Positions 26,699 to 35,800 of a stretch of 64,000 nucleotides of DNA are shown here, in pieces. The notes below the pieces were generated by a model, which was not told the origin of the DNA, made no database searches, and saw only the letters and a program-made list of their open reading frames with translations. This DNA comes from SVEL01 sp045126215 (GTDB lineage: Bacteria; Bacillota; Clostridia; Lachnospirales; Lachnospiraceae). The translations under genes and the position numbers were made by a program. The stretch covers positions 1 through 64,000 of the forward strand of contig JBGVOD010000040.1 of the NCBI GenBank assembly GCA_045126215.1, given 5' to 3'. Every line of letters starts with the position of its first letter. The stretch's first letter is position 1.

Positions 26699-27522
26699 TT
26701 TAATACTAATTTCAAATCTAGAAGAAATTTTTCGTACAGTTGTTTTTCATTTAGATGCAGGTAGGGTAACCTGTGAAACTTATATATGTTTTGTAGTTTA
26801 AAGTATACTTCGTAAAGTCTGATGTTTGAATTAGCTCTTATTTTTTCTCTTACTACAAAAAAGAACAATTTCAGAAAGGTATCAAAATCCACCCTACCTT
26901 TTTCTTCGTTAAAGTCTTTTATTTTATCTGTTAGAATTAAAATATTGGAAAAATTCGCATTTCCGATATTGGATACGATGTTCTCTAACAAGTCTAGAGT
27001 TTCATCAATATTTATATTTAGTAAGTTAATTATATCTCCAGGGGTCTCTGCAAGCTTTAATATTTTATCATTTACATATGAAAATTCATTAAACATTGTA
27101 TATTCGTCAAGAAAAGACTTCAACTGCTCCTCTGTATATGGTAACATCTTCCAATGTCTACATCTACTTAATACTGTAGGTATTACCTGTACGGTATTCT
27201 CACACAGTAATATCACGTAGCAGTGATTTAATGGTTCTTCAAGAAACTTTAACATCACGTTCTGTTCTCTAATAGAGACAGTTTCTAGATCTAGCGTGCA
27301 GAAGTGTGGGGCAGGAGAAAGGAGTAGATCATTAATAGTAGTATTAGTCACTCCCAATTCTTTTAGATCAAGTAATTCCACTCCCAACCTTGAACAAACC
27401 TCTCTTGCTAAAGTGTGTCTACCACTTCCTTTTATCCCCTCAATTAAAATTGTATGTGGCATACTATCAAGATTCTCTGGGATAGAGTTTAATAGTTCTG
27501 TTTGACCTACCATCATTGACAC
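26695..27522 (-). CDS. clamp-loader delta' subunit (HolB-like)
   Basis: 275 aa. Retains a P-loop-like IKGSGRHTLA near residue 30, MLKFLEEPLNHCYVILLCE, and the SRC arginine-finger motif (LSRCRHW) used by delta' to trigger ATP hydrolysis in the neighbouring subunit. Overlaps the DnaX-like gene by 10 bases. The DECH box of active ATPases is missing, as expected of delta'. Confidence 0.85.
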   Translation of the reverse strand: MSMMVGQTELLNSIPENLDSMPHTILIEGIKGSGRHTLAREVCSRLGVELLDLKELGVTNTTINDLLLSPAPHFCTLDLETVSIREQNVMLKFLEEPLNHCYVILLCENTVQVIPTVLSRCRHWKMLPYTEEQLKSFLDEYTMFNEFSYVNDKILKLAETPGDIINLLNINIDETLDLLENIVSNIGNANFSNILILTDKIKDFNEEKGRVDFDTFLKLFFFVVREKIRANSNIRLYEVYFKLQNIYKFHRLPYLHLNEKQLYEKFLLDLKLVLK

Positions 27523-28529
27523 CTCGCCATTCTTATCATATAAATATCTACAGTGATTTTAGGAGTCATATCATCTTTTAAATTATTTTTTAATTCAAAC
27601 AACTTATCTACTATGTAGGTATAATACTCTGTGTTGTGCTCAAAAGTAGTTGCTGTAGCTATATCTTTCTCGTATAAAGCAGGAAATTGAGTTGTTGCTA
27701 TACTTTTAGTAATACAATATTTAAATAAATCAAGATTAAACTCTAGAAATTGGTTAATAAATAGTCTCAGATCATTTCCGGCCATATATAAGTCATTAAC
27801 AATATCTAAAGTGTTTTTTTCGTCCCCATCAATAATTGCATTGATTAATCTAAAGAGTAGATCATAGGAGATAAGATTAATTGTCTTCAGACTGTTTTCG
27901 ATGGATAAATCAACAGAATAGGAGGCACATTTTTCTATCGCTGCGATTGCGTCTCTCATTTGGCCATTGCTTGTCTTTGCAATAAAAGAGCACGTTTCTT
28001 CATAATTAATATAACCTTCTTCACTACAAATATAGAGCAGCCTGTTTTTAATTTCCTCATATGGAATCCTTGTAAGGTTAAATCGCATACATCTATTCTT
28101 TACGGTGACAGGAATCTTCTGAGGATCTGTTGTACAGAAAATGAAGAGTGTATACCTAGGAGGCTCTTCAATTGTTTTTAGTAAAGAATTCCATGCCTGG
28201 GTGGTTAACATATGACATTCATCAATAATATAAATTTTATACTCACCGTCCAGAGCTCGCTCTGCAGCTGCAGTTATTATTGATCTTACATTATCAACAC
28301 CATTATTAGATGCTGCATCAATCTCAATAGGACTACCTTTCCCCTTGTTTACTTTATTTGCAAATATTCTTGCTATAGTTGTTTTTCCACAGCCGCTTGG
28401 GCCTGCAAACAAATAGACGTTATTAAACTGTTCTAACTCTAATTGTCTTTTTAAAATTTTTATAATCGAATCTTGACAACTTACAGCTTCAAAATCTTGG
28501 GGTCTATATATTGTTGCTAATGATTTCAT
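27513..28529 (-). CDS. clamp-loader ATPase (DnaX gamma-like)
   Basis: 338 aa. Walker A GPSGCGKT (43-50), Walker B/DECH (103-106), sensor CTTDP, arginine finger NRC (145-147), then collar helices. The four-cysteine zinc module of bacterial DnaX is absent, and the length matches gamma without tau extensions. It completes a bacterial-type three-gene clamp loader with the two genes that follow it. Confidence 0.92.
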   Translation of the reverse strand: MKSLATIYRPQDFEAVSCQDSIIKILKRQLELEQFNNVYLFAGPSGCGKTTIARIFANKVNKGKGSPIEIDAASNNGVDNVRSIITAAAERALDGEYKIYIIDECHMLTTQAWNSLLKTIEEPPRYTLFIFCTTDPQKIPVTVKNRCMRFNLTRIPYEEIKNRLLYICSEEGYINYEETCSFIAKTSNGQMRDAIAAIEKCASYSVDLSIENSLKTINLISYDLLFRLINAIIDGDEKNTLDIVNDLYMAGNDLRLFINQFLEFNLDLFKYCITKSIATTQFPALYEKDIATATTFEHNTEYYTYIVDKLFELKNNLKDDMTPKITVDIYMIRMARCQ

Positions 28530-28876
28530 AATCTCCTGCAGCTCTTTTTAGGGAGCCATCCTTCCCATTCTTTTTTGTCGTTAATTCCAATTCCTTTAAT
28601 TCTTATCATCTTACCCATTTCTTGAAGAACACTAATTCTCATCTGCTTATCTGTAGGTATGATTCCTTTATTCCAATTATCATGTAAAGTAAATCCGGGG
28701 TATGGATGAATAATATAATCCTCCACCTCAACATCGAATTCTTGCCCTGCATATAACTCAAGAGTCGGGTTTTGAACGCCTCTTCGAGGTATGGTAAGCA
28801 AAACTGTGCTTTCGTCAAAAATAGGAATTTCAGCAACTTTGCACTTGTTTAATTGTTCTCTTATAAATTTATTCAT
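28526..28876 (-). CDS. unknown small protein between HD hydrolase and clamp loader
   Basis: 116 aa. Beta-rich (STVLLTIPRRG, LYAGQEFDVEVEDYIIHP) ending KKEWEGWLPKKSCRRL. Overlaps both neighbours (8 and 4 bases), so it is part of the replication operon. The OB/SH3-like look is a guess; function unknown. Confidence 0.7.
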   Translation of the reverse strand: MNKFIREQLNKCKVAEIPIFDESTVLLTIPRRGVQNPTLELYAGQEFDVEVEDYIIHPYPGFTLHDNWNKGIIPTDKQMRISVLQEMGKMIRIKGIGINDKKEWEGWLPKKSCRRL

Positions 28877-29498
28877 TTTGATCTAAGTAAGCAGCTAGCA
28901 TATCGGCAGTGTGTAACATTAATGCTAATGGATATTTATTAAAAATTCTTGTTATATCTGTTTGGATAGAATCCCAGCCCATTCCTCCGTGATGGTGTAG
29001 TAAAGCAACAGATTCCTCTACAGAAAGAGGTATGTATTGTCTTACAAGAAATTCTGATGTTTGTTCATGATTACCGTATATAAATTTATGCTCGTGATCC
29101 ACAGAATAAACTTCTTCACTTACCCAGTCAAATAATCCTAAGTTATCAAACTTCGAACCGTTTTCATGATAAAACTTCTTGTTTCTAATATCTTTTTTAT
29201 ATAAATTTACCTTACTGATATCATGCAGTAAAGACACAATTCGAAGAGTGTCTTCTGTGTAGAAGTATTGAGGAAATTTATTACTCAACATTTTTAATTC
29301 TTTATATACATCAAGGCTATGCTCGCATAATCCACCTGGATAGGCACCATGATATTTAGTACTAGCAGGTGCAGTGAAGAAATCAGAGTTGTTAAGAAGT
29401 GATAACAACTGCTCCTTTAAAAAACCTTCTCTTTCTATCCCATTTAAAAGTTCTAAATATGTTTCTTTATTTTGATTTATAATATCATTGTCCAGCAC
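28869..29498 (-). CDS. HD-domain phosphohydrolase
   Basis: 209 aa. YPGGLCEHSLDVYKEL supplies the first His, LLHDISK the HD pair, and LLHHHGGMGWD later histidines. Phage HD proteins of this kind often act on nucleotides or signal nucleotides; substrate not deducible. First gene of the clamp-loader/SbcCD operon, driven by a promoter with a large palindrome and with AAGGAGG before the ATG. Confidence 0.85.
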   Translation of the reverse strand: MLDNDIINQNKETYLELLNGIEREGFLKEQLLSLLNNSDFFTAPASTKYHGAYPGGLCEHSLDVYKELKMLSNKFPQYFYTEDTLRIVSLLHDISKVNLYKKDIRNKKFYHENGSKFDNLGLFDWVSEEVYSVDHEHKFIYGNHEQTSEFLVRQYIPLSVEESVALLHHHGGMGWDSIQTDITRIFNKYPLALMLHTADMLAAYLDQNE

Positions 29499-29519
29499 GA
29501 AACAGTCCTCCTTATTAAA

Positions 29520-29575
29520 ATAATAACCATGTATTTCTACATGGTTATTATAATAGATCTTTCTAGGTAAATCAA
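29520..29575 (-). promoter_or_regulatory. promoter overlapped by a 14-bp-arm palindrome (candidate operator)
   Basis: -35 TTGATT (29570-29575), 17-bp spacer, -10 TATAAT (29547-29552). Perfect inverted repeat arms 29520-29533 and 29538-29551 (core AACCATGTA/TACATGGTT) overlap the -10 and the expected start near 29540. Because only half would be transcribed, it reads better as a DNA operator than an RNA hairpin. The adjacent HTH gene at 29576-29914 is a natural candidate regulator (inference). Confidence 0.75.
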
Positions 29576-29914
29576 CTACTGAGCGTAAATAAGTTCCTTT
29601 CTTGCTTTAAGAAGAGATCTCTTATAAGCACCTCTCTCTGTGGCGTTAGAATTATTTGCCCCATAGTGTTTACCATCTCGACTTGTATTCCACCATTTTT
29701 TGTAAGCCTCATCGGTGTTGTACTTAACTGTATGAGGTGTTACAGAGAAATGTTCTGCAATGTGGTTGATGCTCTTACCTGCTTTAAGCATCTGTGTCAT
29801 TCTATACTGCATCTGTTTGGTTACTTTCCGCTTTCTGTCGTAGTTAGTTCCCTGAATCTTTACAGCCTTGTCAAGAGCATTGTCGGAAAGTTTCATTAAA
29901 TCGCGTTTAGTCAT
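29576..29914 (-). CDS. helix-turn-helix DNA-binding protein
   Basis: 112 aa, basic. Residues about 33-70 (QMQYRMTQMLKAGKSINHIA then EHFSVTPHTVKY) form a clear HTH as in resolvase/homeodomain-like regulators. Both flanks are promoters: its own at 29957-29985 and the palindromic one at 29520-29575 immediately after its stop. Likely a transcription regulator of these operons. Confidence 0.75.
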   Translation of the reverse strand: MTKRDLMKLSDNALDKAVKIQGTNYDRKRKVTKQMQYRMTQMLKAGKSINHIAEHFSVTPHTVKYNTDEAYKKWWNTSRDGKHYGANNSNATERGAYKRSLLKARKELIYAQ

Positions 29915-29956
29915 CTTTGACCTCCTTAAAAATATAAATTAATTATTACATATTAT

Positions 29957-29985
29957 ATTATAATATATGCTTAGATATTTTTCAA
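29957..29985 (-). promoter_or_regulatory. sigma-A-type promoter
   Basis: -35 TTGAAA (29980-29985), 17-bp spacer, -10 TATAAT (29957-29962) inside an ATATTATAATAT palindrome. Precedes the HTH gene; overlaps the last codons of the resolvase-like gene. Confidence 0.75.
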
Positions 29986-30332
29986 CTGTTTTCTTCTATT
30001 AATTTTTCAACTAAGAAGTTCATTAATTTTCCATTTATTACAAAGTAACTTTCCTGTCCAGGGCCGAAATTAAAAGCAATACAGGAATTATTCAATCTCT
30101 GGTTAAAAGCTTCTTCCCTGTTCTTTTCAATCCACTCTTTCTTAATTGAAAAAGACTTCTTGTCTGTTTCTGTAGTCTTGCACTCAATCAACAGGGAAGC
30201 TTCTTCGTGATATGCATCACCTTTTCTCCACAGACCAGCTCCGCTATTAGGAGTTTGAACAGCATTCAACAGCTTACACACCTGTTTTTCTTGCATGTCT
30301 GAGAAATGCCGGGTAGAATTTTTATCTTTCAT
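29982..30332 (-). CDS. PD-(D/E)XK nuclease, Holliday-junction-resolvase-like
   Basis: 116 aa. GAGLWRKGDAYHE...LLIECKTT followed by SFSIKKEWIEK shows the G-x-G, D, E-x-K pattern of Hjc/RecB-fold small nucleases. Located after recA and DUF5662, consistent with recombination. It differs from the RecU-like protein at 32733-33182. Confidence 0.75.
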   Translation of the reverse strand: MKDKNSTRHFSDMQEKQVCKLLNAVQTPNSGAGLWRKGDAYHEEASLLIECKTTETDKKSFSIKKEWIEKNREEAFNQRLNNSCIAFNFGPGQESYFVINGKLMNFLVEKLIEENS

Positions 30333-30344
30333 ATATTCTTCTCC

Positions 30345-30878
30345 TTAAAATTCCAGATTGCGATTAAGCTGTGTTTTTATTTCGGTAAGTATTTCCTCGA
30401 CGTATTCTCTTGTTTTTCGGGAGAGGATTTGCTTATCTTTGTTCTGCTCGTACCATTCAAAAATCTCAAACAGGTCTTCTTTTGCCCAGGAGAACGACCA
30501 CCAATCACATATCATTTCAATAATGTATTGAACAGGCATGTCTAACGCTTTCAAATCGCCACCGTCTTCTGGCAGTAACCAGTACTGCCAATGGTGTGGG
30601 TTACTATGAATGTGATATAACCAAGCATAATTAAAATCTTTTTCTACTTCCTGCGTTCTATCATTGCCATAGAAATAATCGTTGTATGCAAAGAACTCAT
30701 TCGTCCTATATTTTGACATGTCGTGTATTGAGATTAGCTCTTCAATCCTGGCCTTATCCTCTTCTGGAAAATTAAAAGCTGGAAGAACTGCAAGTTTTAA
30801 CCATTCAAATGCATTCTTAACATTCTGCCTGTGTTCTTTAATATAATTATCATAATCAGAAAAATTCTTATATGTCAT
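30345..30878 (-). CDS. DUF5662 family protein
   Basis: 177 aa. Histidine-rich pattern IHDMSKYRTNEF and YHIHSNPHHWQYW is typical of the DUF5662 family of Firmicutes phages, and suggests an HD-like metal site. Overlaps the recA stop by one base (TAATG). Function unknown. Confidence 0.75.
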   Translation of the reverse strand: MTYKNFSDYDNYIKEHRQNVKNAFEWLKLAVLPAFNFPEEDKARIEELISIHDMSKYRTNEFFAYNDYFYGNDRTQEVEKDFNYAWLYHIHSNPHHWQYWLLPEDGGDLKALDMPVQYIIEMICDWWSFSWAKEDLFEIFEWYEQNKDKQILSRKTREYVEEILTEIKTQLNRNLEF

Positions 30879-32065
30879 TACAAGAGCTCCTCTCCCATTC
30901 TTGCCCTGTCGACTGTGTCGCCGAAAGATTCTTCCATGTTGGAGTTAAGCATTGCTTGGAAACTTAAAATGTAAGGGTCTTCTTTTTGTTTAATTTTTTC
31001 ATATACTTTATCATAAAGCTTCTTCCATTCTTCTTTATGTTCATCGAAGTATTTACCTATATTATTTTTTCCTCTTATTTTAATCTCATTACCTTCTGAA
31101 TCTAGTTCAATCTCTCCTGTTTCTGGGTTTAAGATTTTGTAAATACCTTGTGCTGAGTTATCAATAAAGCCTAAATGTAAAGCTGCTTCAATTGTATCAC
31201 TTAAAATATCAATTCCCTTTACATAATTAAGTCTATAAGAACCACCTTTTCTATCCCATTTGCTTGTCTTTGTTTTTAAGACGGCAATATTAACAATATG
31301 TCCTGCAGGTGATTCAGCAGATGTACTCAATTTGTTACCATCTTCATCAAAGAAATCACCACGTTTAAACATTAATCTAGAAGAACAAGCATGTCGCCAA
31401 GAACGACCTCCTGGAGTTGTGATTGGATTTCCATATGCTGTCATGTTCTCTCTTACCTGATTAATTCCAATAAGAGTGGCTTTATATTTTCTCAATAACC
31501 CAAGAGCTGTATTTGCAAATCTAGTTAGTGATTTTGCAATACCGCCCATTTGATATTTTTCCATAGATTCATCAGCAATTTGTGCTGGTACAAGAGTTGC
31601 AATACTATCAAAAATAAGTAACCCAACTTCACCTGTCCTTAATAAATCTAAAGCCATATCAAAGATTTCTTCTGCATTTTGACCTTCAGGTCTAATTACA
31701 ATAGTTTTTACCTCAGCATCTTCTGATAAATCATATCCAAATACTTTTGCCCAAGATGGGTCTAAAGTACCTTCATTATCAAGGAAAATAATTTTTCTTG
31801 GGTTGTCAGGGTTTCTTTTAATTTCTTCTCTTTGAAAAGAAGCAGCTACTAGAAATGATGTGGATGTTTTACCGCTACCCTCTGCACCACTAAACTCTAC
31901 AATCCTGCCCTCTGGAATTCCACCGTAAAGACAGTAATCAGCCATTGGAGAACCAAGAGATAATACCCCGTCAACTTCTAATGCTTCAGCACCAATTTTT
32001 ACTACGTTCTCACCAAACTTTTTATTTAATGATTTTAATACTTCATTTAATGATTTATCTGCCAT
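30878..32065 (-). CDS. recA: RecA/UvsX-type recombinase
   Basis: 395 aa. Walker A GAEGSGKT (60-67), Walker B LLIFDSIATL, loop-1/2 region with MEKYQMGGIAKSL and INQVRENMTAYGNPITTPGG, and the KTKTSKW stretch. Strand-exchange protein for recombination-dependent replication and repair, alongside SbcCD and two resolvases. AAGGAG precedes the ATG. Confidence 0.96.
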   Translation of the reverse strand: MADKSLNEVLKSLNKKFGENVVKIGAEALEVDGVLSLGSPMADYCLYGGIPEGRIVEFSGAEGSGKTSTSFLVAASFQREEIKRNPDNPRKIIFLDNEGTLDPSWAKVFGYDLSEDAEVKTIVIRPEGQNAEEIFDMALDLLRTGEVGLLIFDSIATLVPAQIADESMEKYQMGGIAKSLTRFANTALGLLRKYKATLIGINQVRENMTAYGNPITTPGGRSWRHACSSRLMFKRGDFFDEDGNKLSTSAESPAGHIVNIAVLKTKTSKWDRKGGSYRLNYVKGIDILSDTIEAALHLGFIDNSAQGIYKILNPETGEIELDSEGNEIKIRGKNNIGKYFDEHKEEWKKLYDKVYEKIKQKEDPYILSFQAMLNSNMEESFGDTVDRARMGEELL

Positions 32066-32080
32066 ATTACTCCTTTATCC

Positions 32081-32674
32081 TTACCTGAACATTTCCCCTT
32101 CGTTTAAAATCTGTTTATTTGGGTTAGCTGTGAAGGTTGCTGGCTGCATGGATGAGAGCTGTAATTCACTCATTCTTCTGCTCATAATCTTGCTTAATGC
32201 ACTGCACATATTTTCAGCAAAGGATACTTTTGCTTTCACTATTTTATATGCTTTGTTATAAATATCATTTACTGTTTGTTCATAAATAGAAGCATTTTCA
32301 GCCAGCGCCGTCAGCTCTGCAACGGTCTTTTTCTTTCCTTTTTCGTCTTTTGCAATAGTATCATCCATATAGTAATTATTAAATGTCTCTTTTGCAACTG
32401 ATTTACTGATAGAATCATAGATTCCTAGTTTCTCTGAATTTTCACCTATGAAGTATAGGCAATTGGATAACTCAAGAAAATATTTCTCAATGGTTTCGAT
32501 TGGAGCTGGATCCTGCCTTTCTACAATATCTGTCTTAATCATACACATAATTCTATCTAATTCAGCGGTGTATGACTTTACAACGTTCTCGATAATATCC
32601 TGAGCGTGCTTTACGTTTTCATTAACTGAATCTTTTATTGTGTCAAGTTTATCATCTTCTAAAAATGTTGGCAT
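32081..32674 (-). CDS. unknown helical protein upstream of recA
   Basis: 197 aa, all helical (IIENVVKSYTAELDRIMCMI, ENMCSALSKIMSRRMSELQL). Preceded by AGGAGG and promoter 32715-32743, and followed 15 bases later by recA. Position and shape would suit a recombination mediator (UvsY-like), but no sequence motif proves that. Confidence 0.7.
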   Translation of the reverse strand: MPTFLEDDKLDTIKDSVNENVKHAQDIIENVVKSYTAELDRIMCMIKTDIVERQDPAPIETIEKYFLELSNCLYFIGENSEKLGIYDSISKSVAKETFNNYYMDDTIAKDEKGKKKTVAELTALAENASIYEQTVNDIYNKAYKIVKAKVSFAENMCSALSKIMSRRMSELQLSSMQPATFTANPNKQILNEGEMFR

Positions 32675-32714
32675 GTTAATTCCTCCTTTATGTATAAAAG
32701 TTTATTTCGATATT

Positions 32715-32743
32715 ATTATATGGCCTTTTCTCTTAAATTTCAA
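32715..32743 (-). promoter_or_regulatory. sigma-A-type promoter for the recA operon
   Basis: -35 TTGAAA (32738-32743), 17-bp spacer, -10 TATAAT (32715-32720). The -35 lies in the end of the RecU-like gene. Serves the 197-aa gene, recA, DUF5662 and the resolvase. Confidence 0.78.
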
Positions 32744-33182
32744 CCAAAATTTTATAATCACTATCTAGAAAGATTCTCTTCTTCTTCGAGGGTATCTCTA
32801 CGTGATCATAGTTTTTTAATTTATTTATATTAATTGATTTTAATCCATCTGCCATCATTTTAGAGACTGCTTGAGTAGGTATAAATAAAACCCTGCCGTG
32901 TTCTATAAACCAGCATATGTAGCCGGTGATTGCACAGTTTTCATAAGTCTTCAATAAGTCATGCTGCCTCAGATTAGAGAAGGGGATAGTATTTCCTTTG
33001 TGTGACTTACATTCAATTAAATATAGATGTTCATTGTTGTAGCAGATAAAATCACAAGGGTTCCTCGAACCGCCTTTATACTTACTCTGCTGATCGGGCA
33101 ATCTGTATATAAAAGTATTAGGAAAACTGGTTACCCAGTCTTCCTTAAACTTTACTTCAAATTTTTTACCGTAATCATTCAC
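32733..33182 (-). CDS. RecU-like Holliday junction resolvase
   Basis: 149 aa, starting at GTG overlapping the clamp gene stop by 8 bases. YRLPDQQSKYKGGSRNPCDF, LYLIECKSHKGNTIPFSNLR and the preceding GKKFEVKF match the RecU/PrfA family pattern including E-C-K catalytic residues. Cleaves branched DNA during recombination and packaging. Confidence 0.85.
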   Translation of the reverse strand: MNDYGKKFEVKFKEDWVTSFPNTFIYRLPDQQSKYKGGSRNPCDFICYNNEHLYLIECKSHKGNTIPFSNLRQHDLLKTYENCAITGYICWFIEHGRVLFIPTQAVSKMMADGLKSININKLKNYDHVEIPSKKKRIFLDSDYKILVEI

Positions 33183-34296
33183 TGCTCGAACACTCCGGTA
33201 TGATATATATTATATTTTTTTCAAGTAATAATCCAGCCTTATTATTACCAATCTTTAATGTAACATGATTAGAAGTACAACTAGAAAGCTTATTTTTCCA
33301 CTCTACCAAATCGAAAGTAGCCTTATAAGAAGATGCTTCTCCGATATTACTACTGTCAGCTATTAATTCTTCATAATTTACACTGCCGGTATCGTCTATT
33401 CTTATTTTGTTGCCCTCAAAGGTAAAGACTCCAAAAGTATTAGAAACTAGATGTTCTGAAAATAGGATTAATCTGTTTAATGCACTTAAGAAGTTTACTT
33501 TGTTAACAACAACATTATACGGATAATCTTCTTGAGACATTCCCCTTATAATATCGACTGGTATACTATTTATCATCTGCTCATTTGAGAGGAGGATAGC
33601 TGTAATTGAGATATTTTCTGAACTAAATCTTGTTCTTGTTTGGATAATCTCTTCTGAAATTGGGTAAGGACCTACTTCTACCTTAACAGATGTATCCGGA
33701 CTAAATAGTTTGAACAGTTTTACTATTTTCTCACTTAATAAAATCTTTAAGGGAGAATCAAGATGAAAATTATTTACACAAGCTCCCTGTGTAAATGTTA
33801 CACAACCTTCTTGGTCTATGTAATAAAGTCTTTGTACTGGATTAACTACAGTACTTTTTCCTACTTCCTTGCTGTTGTACTTAGCAATACTATATAAGAT
33901 ATCAGTATTAAAACTAGTAGACACTGTGACTGTTGGAATGTCTATATTCTCGCAGTGTAACATCTTGTCCCTATTATACAGGATAGGAAATTTATAAGTA
34001 CCATTACTTCTAACTTTCAAGCAATTATCTCCCATGGAGAGTTCCACAGTGCTTGACGTGGTTTTTTCGATTAATTTGAAAAACATCTCCGCATCAATGG
34101 TAGCATTTAAAGTGCATTCTTCATCCTGTGGAATGTTGATTTCAATGAGAGATTCCCCTGTCGATATCTTCAAAACTAAATTCTTACCTTGAGATACCAG
34201 CTCAAGAATATTGGAAGCTGTTACCAAAGAATTACTGTTGATAGAGGACAGGACAGTACTGCTTATATCTTTTAAGTCTTCAATTCTAATTATCAT
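33175..34296 (-). CDS. DNA sliding clamp (DnaN/beta-like)
   Basis: 373 aa from the ATG at 34296 with AGGTGAG upstream; a GTG at 34305 is an alternative. Three-domain beta clamp pattern: IDAEMFFKLIEK, FPILYN, TVSTSFNTDILYSIAKY, RLYYIDQEGCVTF, YPYNVVVNKVNFLSALNRL and the C-terminal KAGLLLEKNIIYIIPE. Tethers the phage polymerase; loaded by the clamp loader at 25.8-28.5 kb. Confidence 0.92.
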   Translation of the reverse strand: MIIRIEDLKDISSTVLSSINSNSLVTASNILELVSQGKNLVLKISTGESLIEINIPQDEECTLNATIDAEMFFKLIEKTTSSTVELSMGDNCLKVRSNGTYKFPILYNRDKMLHCENIDIPTVTVSTSFNTDILYSIAKYNSKEVGKSTVVNPVQRLYYIDQEGCVTFTQGACVNNFHLDSPLKILLSEKIVKLFKLFSPDTSVKVEVGPYPISEEIIQTRTRFSSENISITAILLSNEQMINSIPVDIIRGMSQEDYPYNVVVNKVNFLSALNRLILFSEHLVSNTFGVFTFEGNKIRIDDTGSVNYEELIADSSNIGEASSYKATFDLVEWKNKLSSCTSNHVTLKIGNNKAGLLLEKNIIYIIPECSSSE

Positions 34297-34297
34297 A

Positions 34298-35776
34298 TTA
34301 CTCACCTATTAATTTAAAATTAGCTTCCCATGGGTAAAGCAATTCAAATGCTTTTGAAAATCTCAATACATCTACGTCTCTGAATTTGTCTCCAATTACG
34401 TGCATTCCAACGGGAAAGCCATCTCTGGAAATTCCAATAGGAACAGAAGCAGCAGGATATCCTATAAAGTTAACAAGATATGTTAGAGACCACCCAATAA
34501 GAGGATCTATTTCCTTGCCATTAATACTGGCGGGACCTTTCGTACTTCTATCATTAGCGTTTGGTACAGGATGACAGCAAGAAACGGGAGATATAATAAA
34601 ATCATATGCATCTAACTTATCTCTGAAGTTATCTAATATATCTGTACGAATGAGGTTAAAGTTATAGAGATCTTGAATTGTACTGTTCTTACACTTATCT
34701 ATCCAGTATTGAATTTCTTCAGGAAATTGCTCTGGATGTTCTTTTATGTAATCTCTACCATTCCTCTTATCCTCTTCTATTTCTATTACAGAGTCAAAAA
34801 TAAGAGATTGACACCAACTATCGGACATCTGTTCTGCATTATATTTGAAATTAAAAGGAATAAGATCTACAATACAACCTTCTTTCTCAAGACCTTCTGC
34901 TGTTGTTTTTATCATATTTCTTATCTCTTCTTCCACCTCAAATAGATCAAAGTCTAATGTCAAGGCTACCCTCTTTCCTTTCAAGAAGGATGTATCGGTG
35001 TTTAGCACAGCTCTTTGGAAATTACCTCCGATGCATTGAGTTGAACTATAGGGGTCTCTCGGGTCATAATAAGCCATATAATCCAGTAGAACTGCTGCAT
35101 CTTCTACATTTCTTGTAAGTCCGAAATTAAAACAGAAAGGATGAGTAGCGGACCAAGCATCTGGACGAATTACACTAGGTACAGTCCCTAACCCAGGTTT
35201 ATATCCGAATAAATTACACCAGTTTGCAGGAATTCTAATTGAACCACCAGCATCACCGCCCTCAGCAATCGGCACTAGCCCATCAGCTACTGCAGCTGCG
35301 CTTCCACCAGAAGATCCACCGGAATTATATTTAATATTGAATGGAGTACTGGTCGGTCCATATAATCTATTATCTGTTACTCCTCTAAATCCATAGGCAG
35401 GAGCATTTGTTTTTCCTACAGCAATACCACCGGCTTTTTCCATTGCCTTGCAAAATTCAGAGTAGCAGGTGTCGGTAGAGATTAAACATTCTACCCCGCC
35501 ATGGGAGCTTTGCCACCCCGGTTTGTTAGGAAGAAAGTCTTTTAATCCAAAAGGAACTCCAGCAAAAGGTCCTAGATATTTTCCCTTTAGTAGTTCTTTC
35601 TCCAATCTAAGAGCTTCTTTTTTTGCATCTTCAAACTTTGTATATACAAAAGCATTAGTTCGCTTGTTACGTTCCTGTATTCTATTTTCAAAAAATTCAA
35701 GTATTTCTAAGGGCTTCAGTTCTCTTTTGTTCACAAGAGTTCCAAGCTCAACTGCTGATAAATATTCTAATGACAT
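34298..35776 (-). CDS. amidase signature family enzyme
   Basis: 492 aa. Ser-cisSer-Lys triad is complete: K79 in GLKD, S155 in NSGGSSGGSA, S179 in GGDAGGSIRIP. Full family length. Hydrolyses an amide bond (GatA-like fold), but substrate is not evident. It is rare in phages as far as I know, and sits between the queuosine-precursor transporter and the beta clamp, stop one base before the clamp start. A link to 7-deazaguanine side-chain chemistry is a guess from position. Confidence 0.92.
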   Translation of the reverse strand: MSLEYLSAVELGTLVNKRELKPLEILEFFENRIQERNKRTNAFVYTKFEDAKKEALRLEKELLKGKYLGPFAGVPFGLKDFLPNKPGWQSSHGGVECLISTDTCYSEFCKAMEKAGGIAVGKTNAPAYGFRGVTDNRLYGPTSTPFNIKYNSGGSSGGSAAAVADGLVPIAEGGDAGGSIRIPANWCNLFGYKPGLGTVPSVIRPDAWSATHPFCFNFGLTRNVEDAAVLLDYMAYYDPRDPYSSTQCIGGNFQRAVLNTDTSFLKGKRVALTLDFDLFEVEEEIRNMIKTTAEGLEKEGCIVDLIPFNFKYNAEQMSDSWCQSLIFDSVIEIEEDKRNGRDYIKEHPEQFPEEIQYWIDKCKNSTIQDLYNFNLIRTDILDNFRDKLDAYDFIISPVSCCHPVPNANDRSTKGPASINGKEIDPLIGWSLTYLVNFIGYPAASVPIGISRDGFPVGMHVIGDKFRDVDVLRFSKAFELLYPWEANFKLIGE

Positions 35777-35800
35777 TTTAGTTCTTACCTTTCTCTAACG

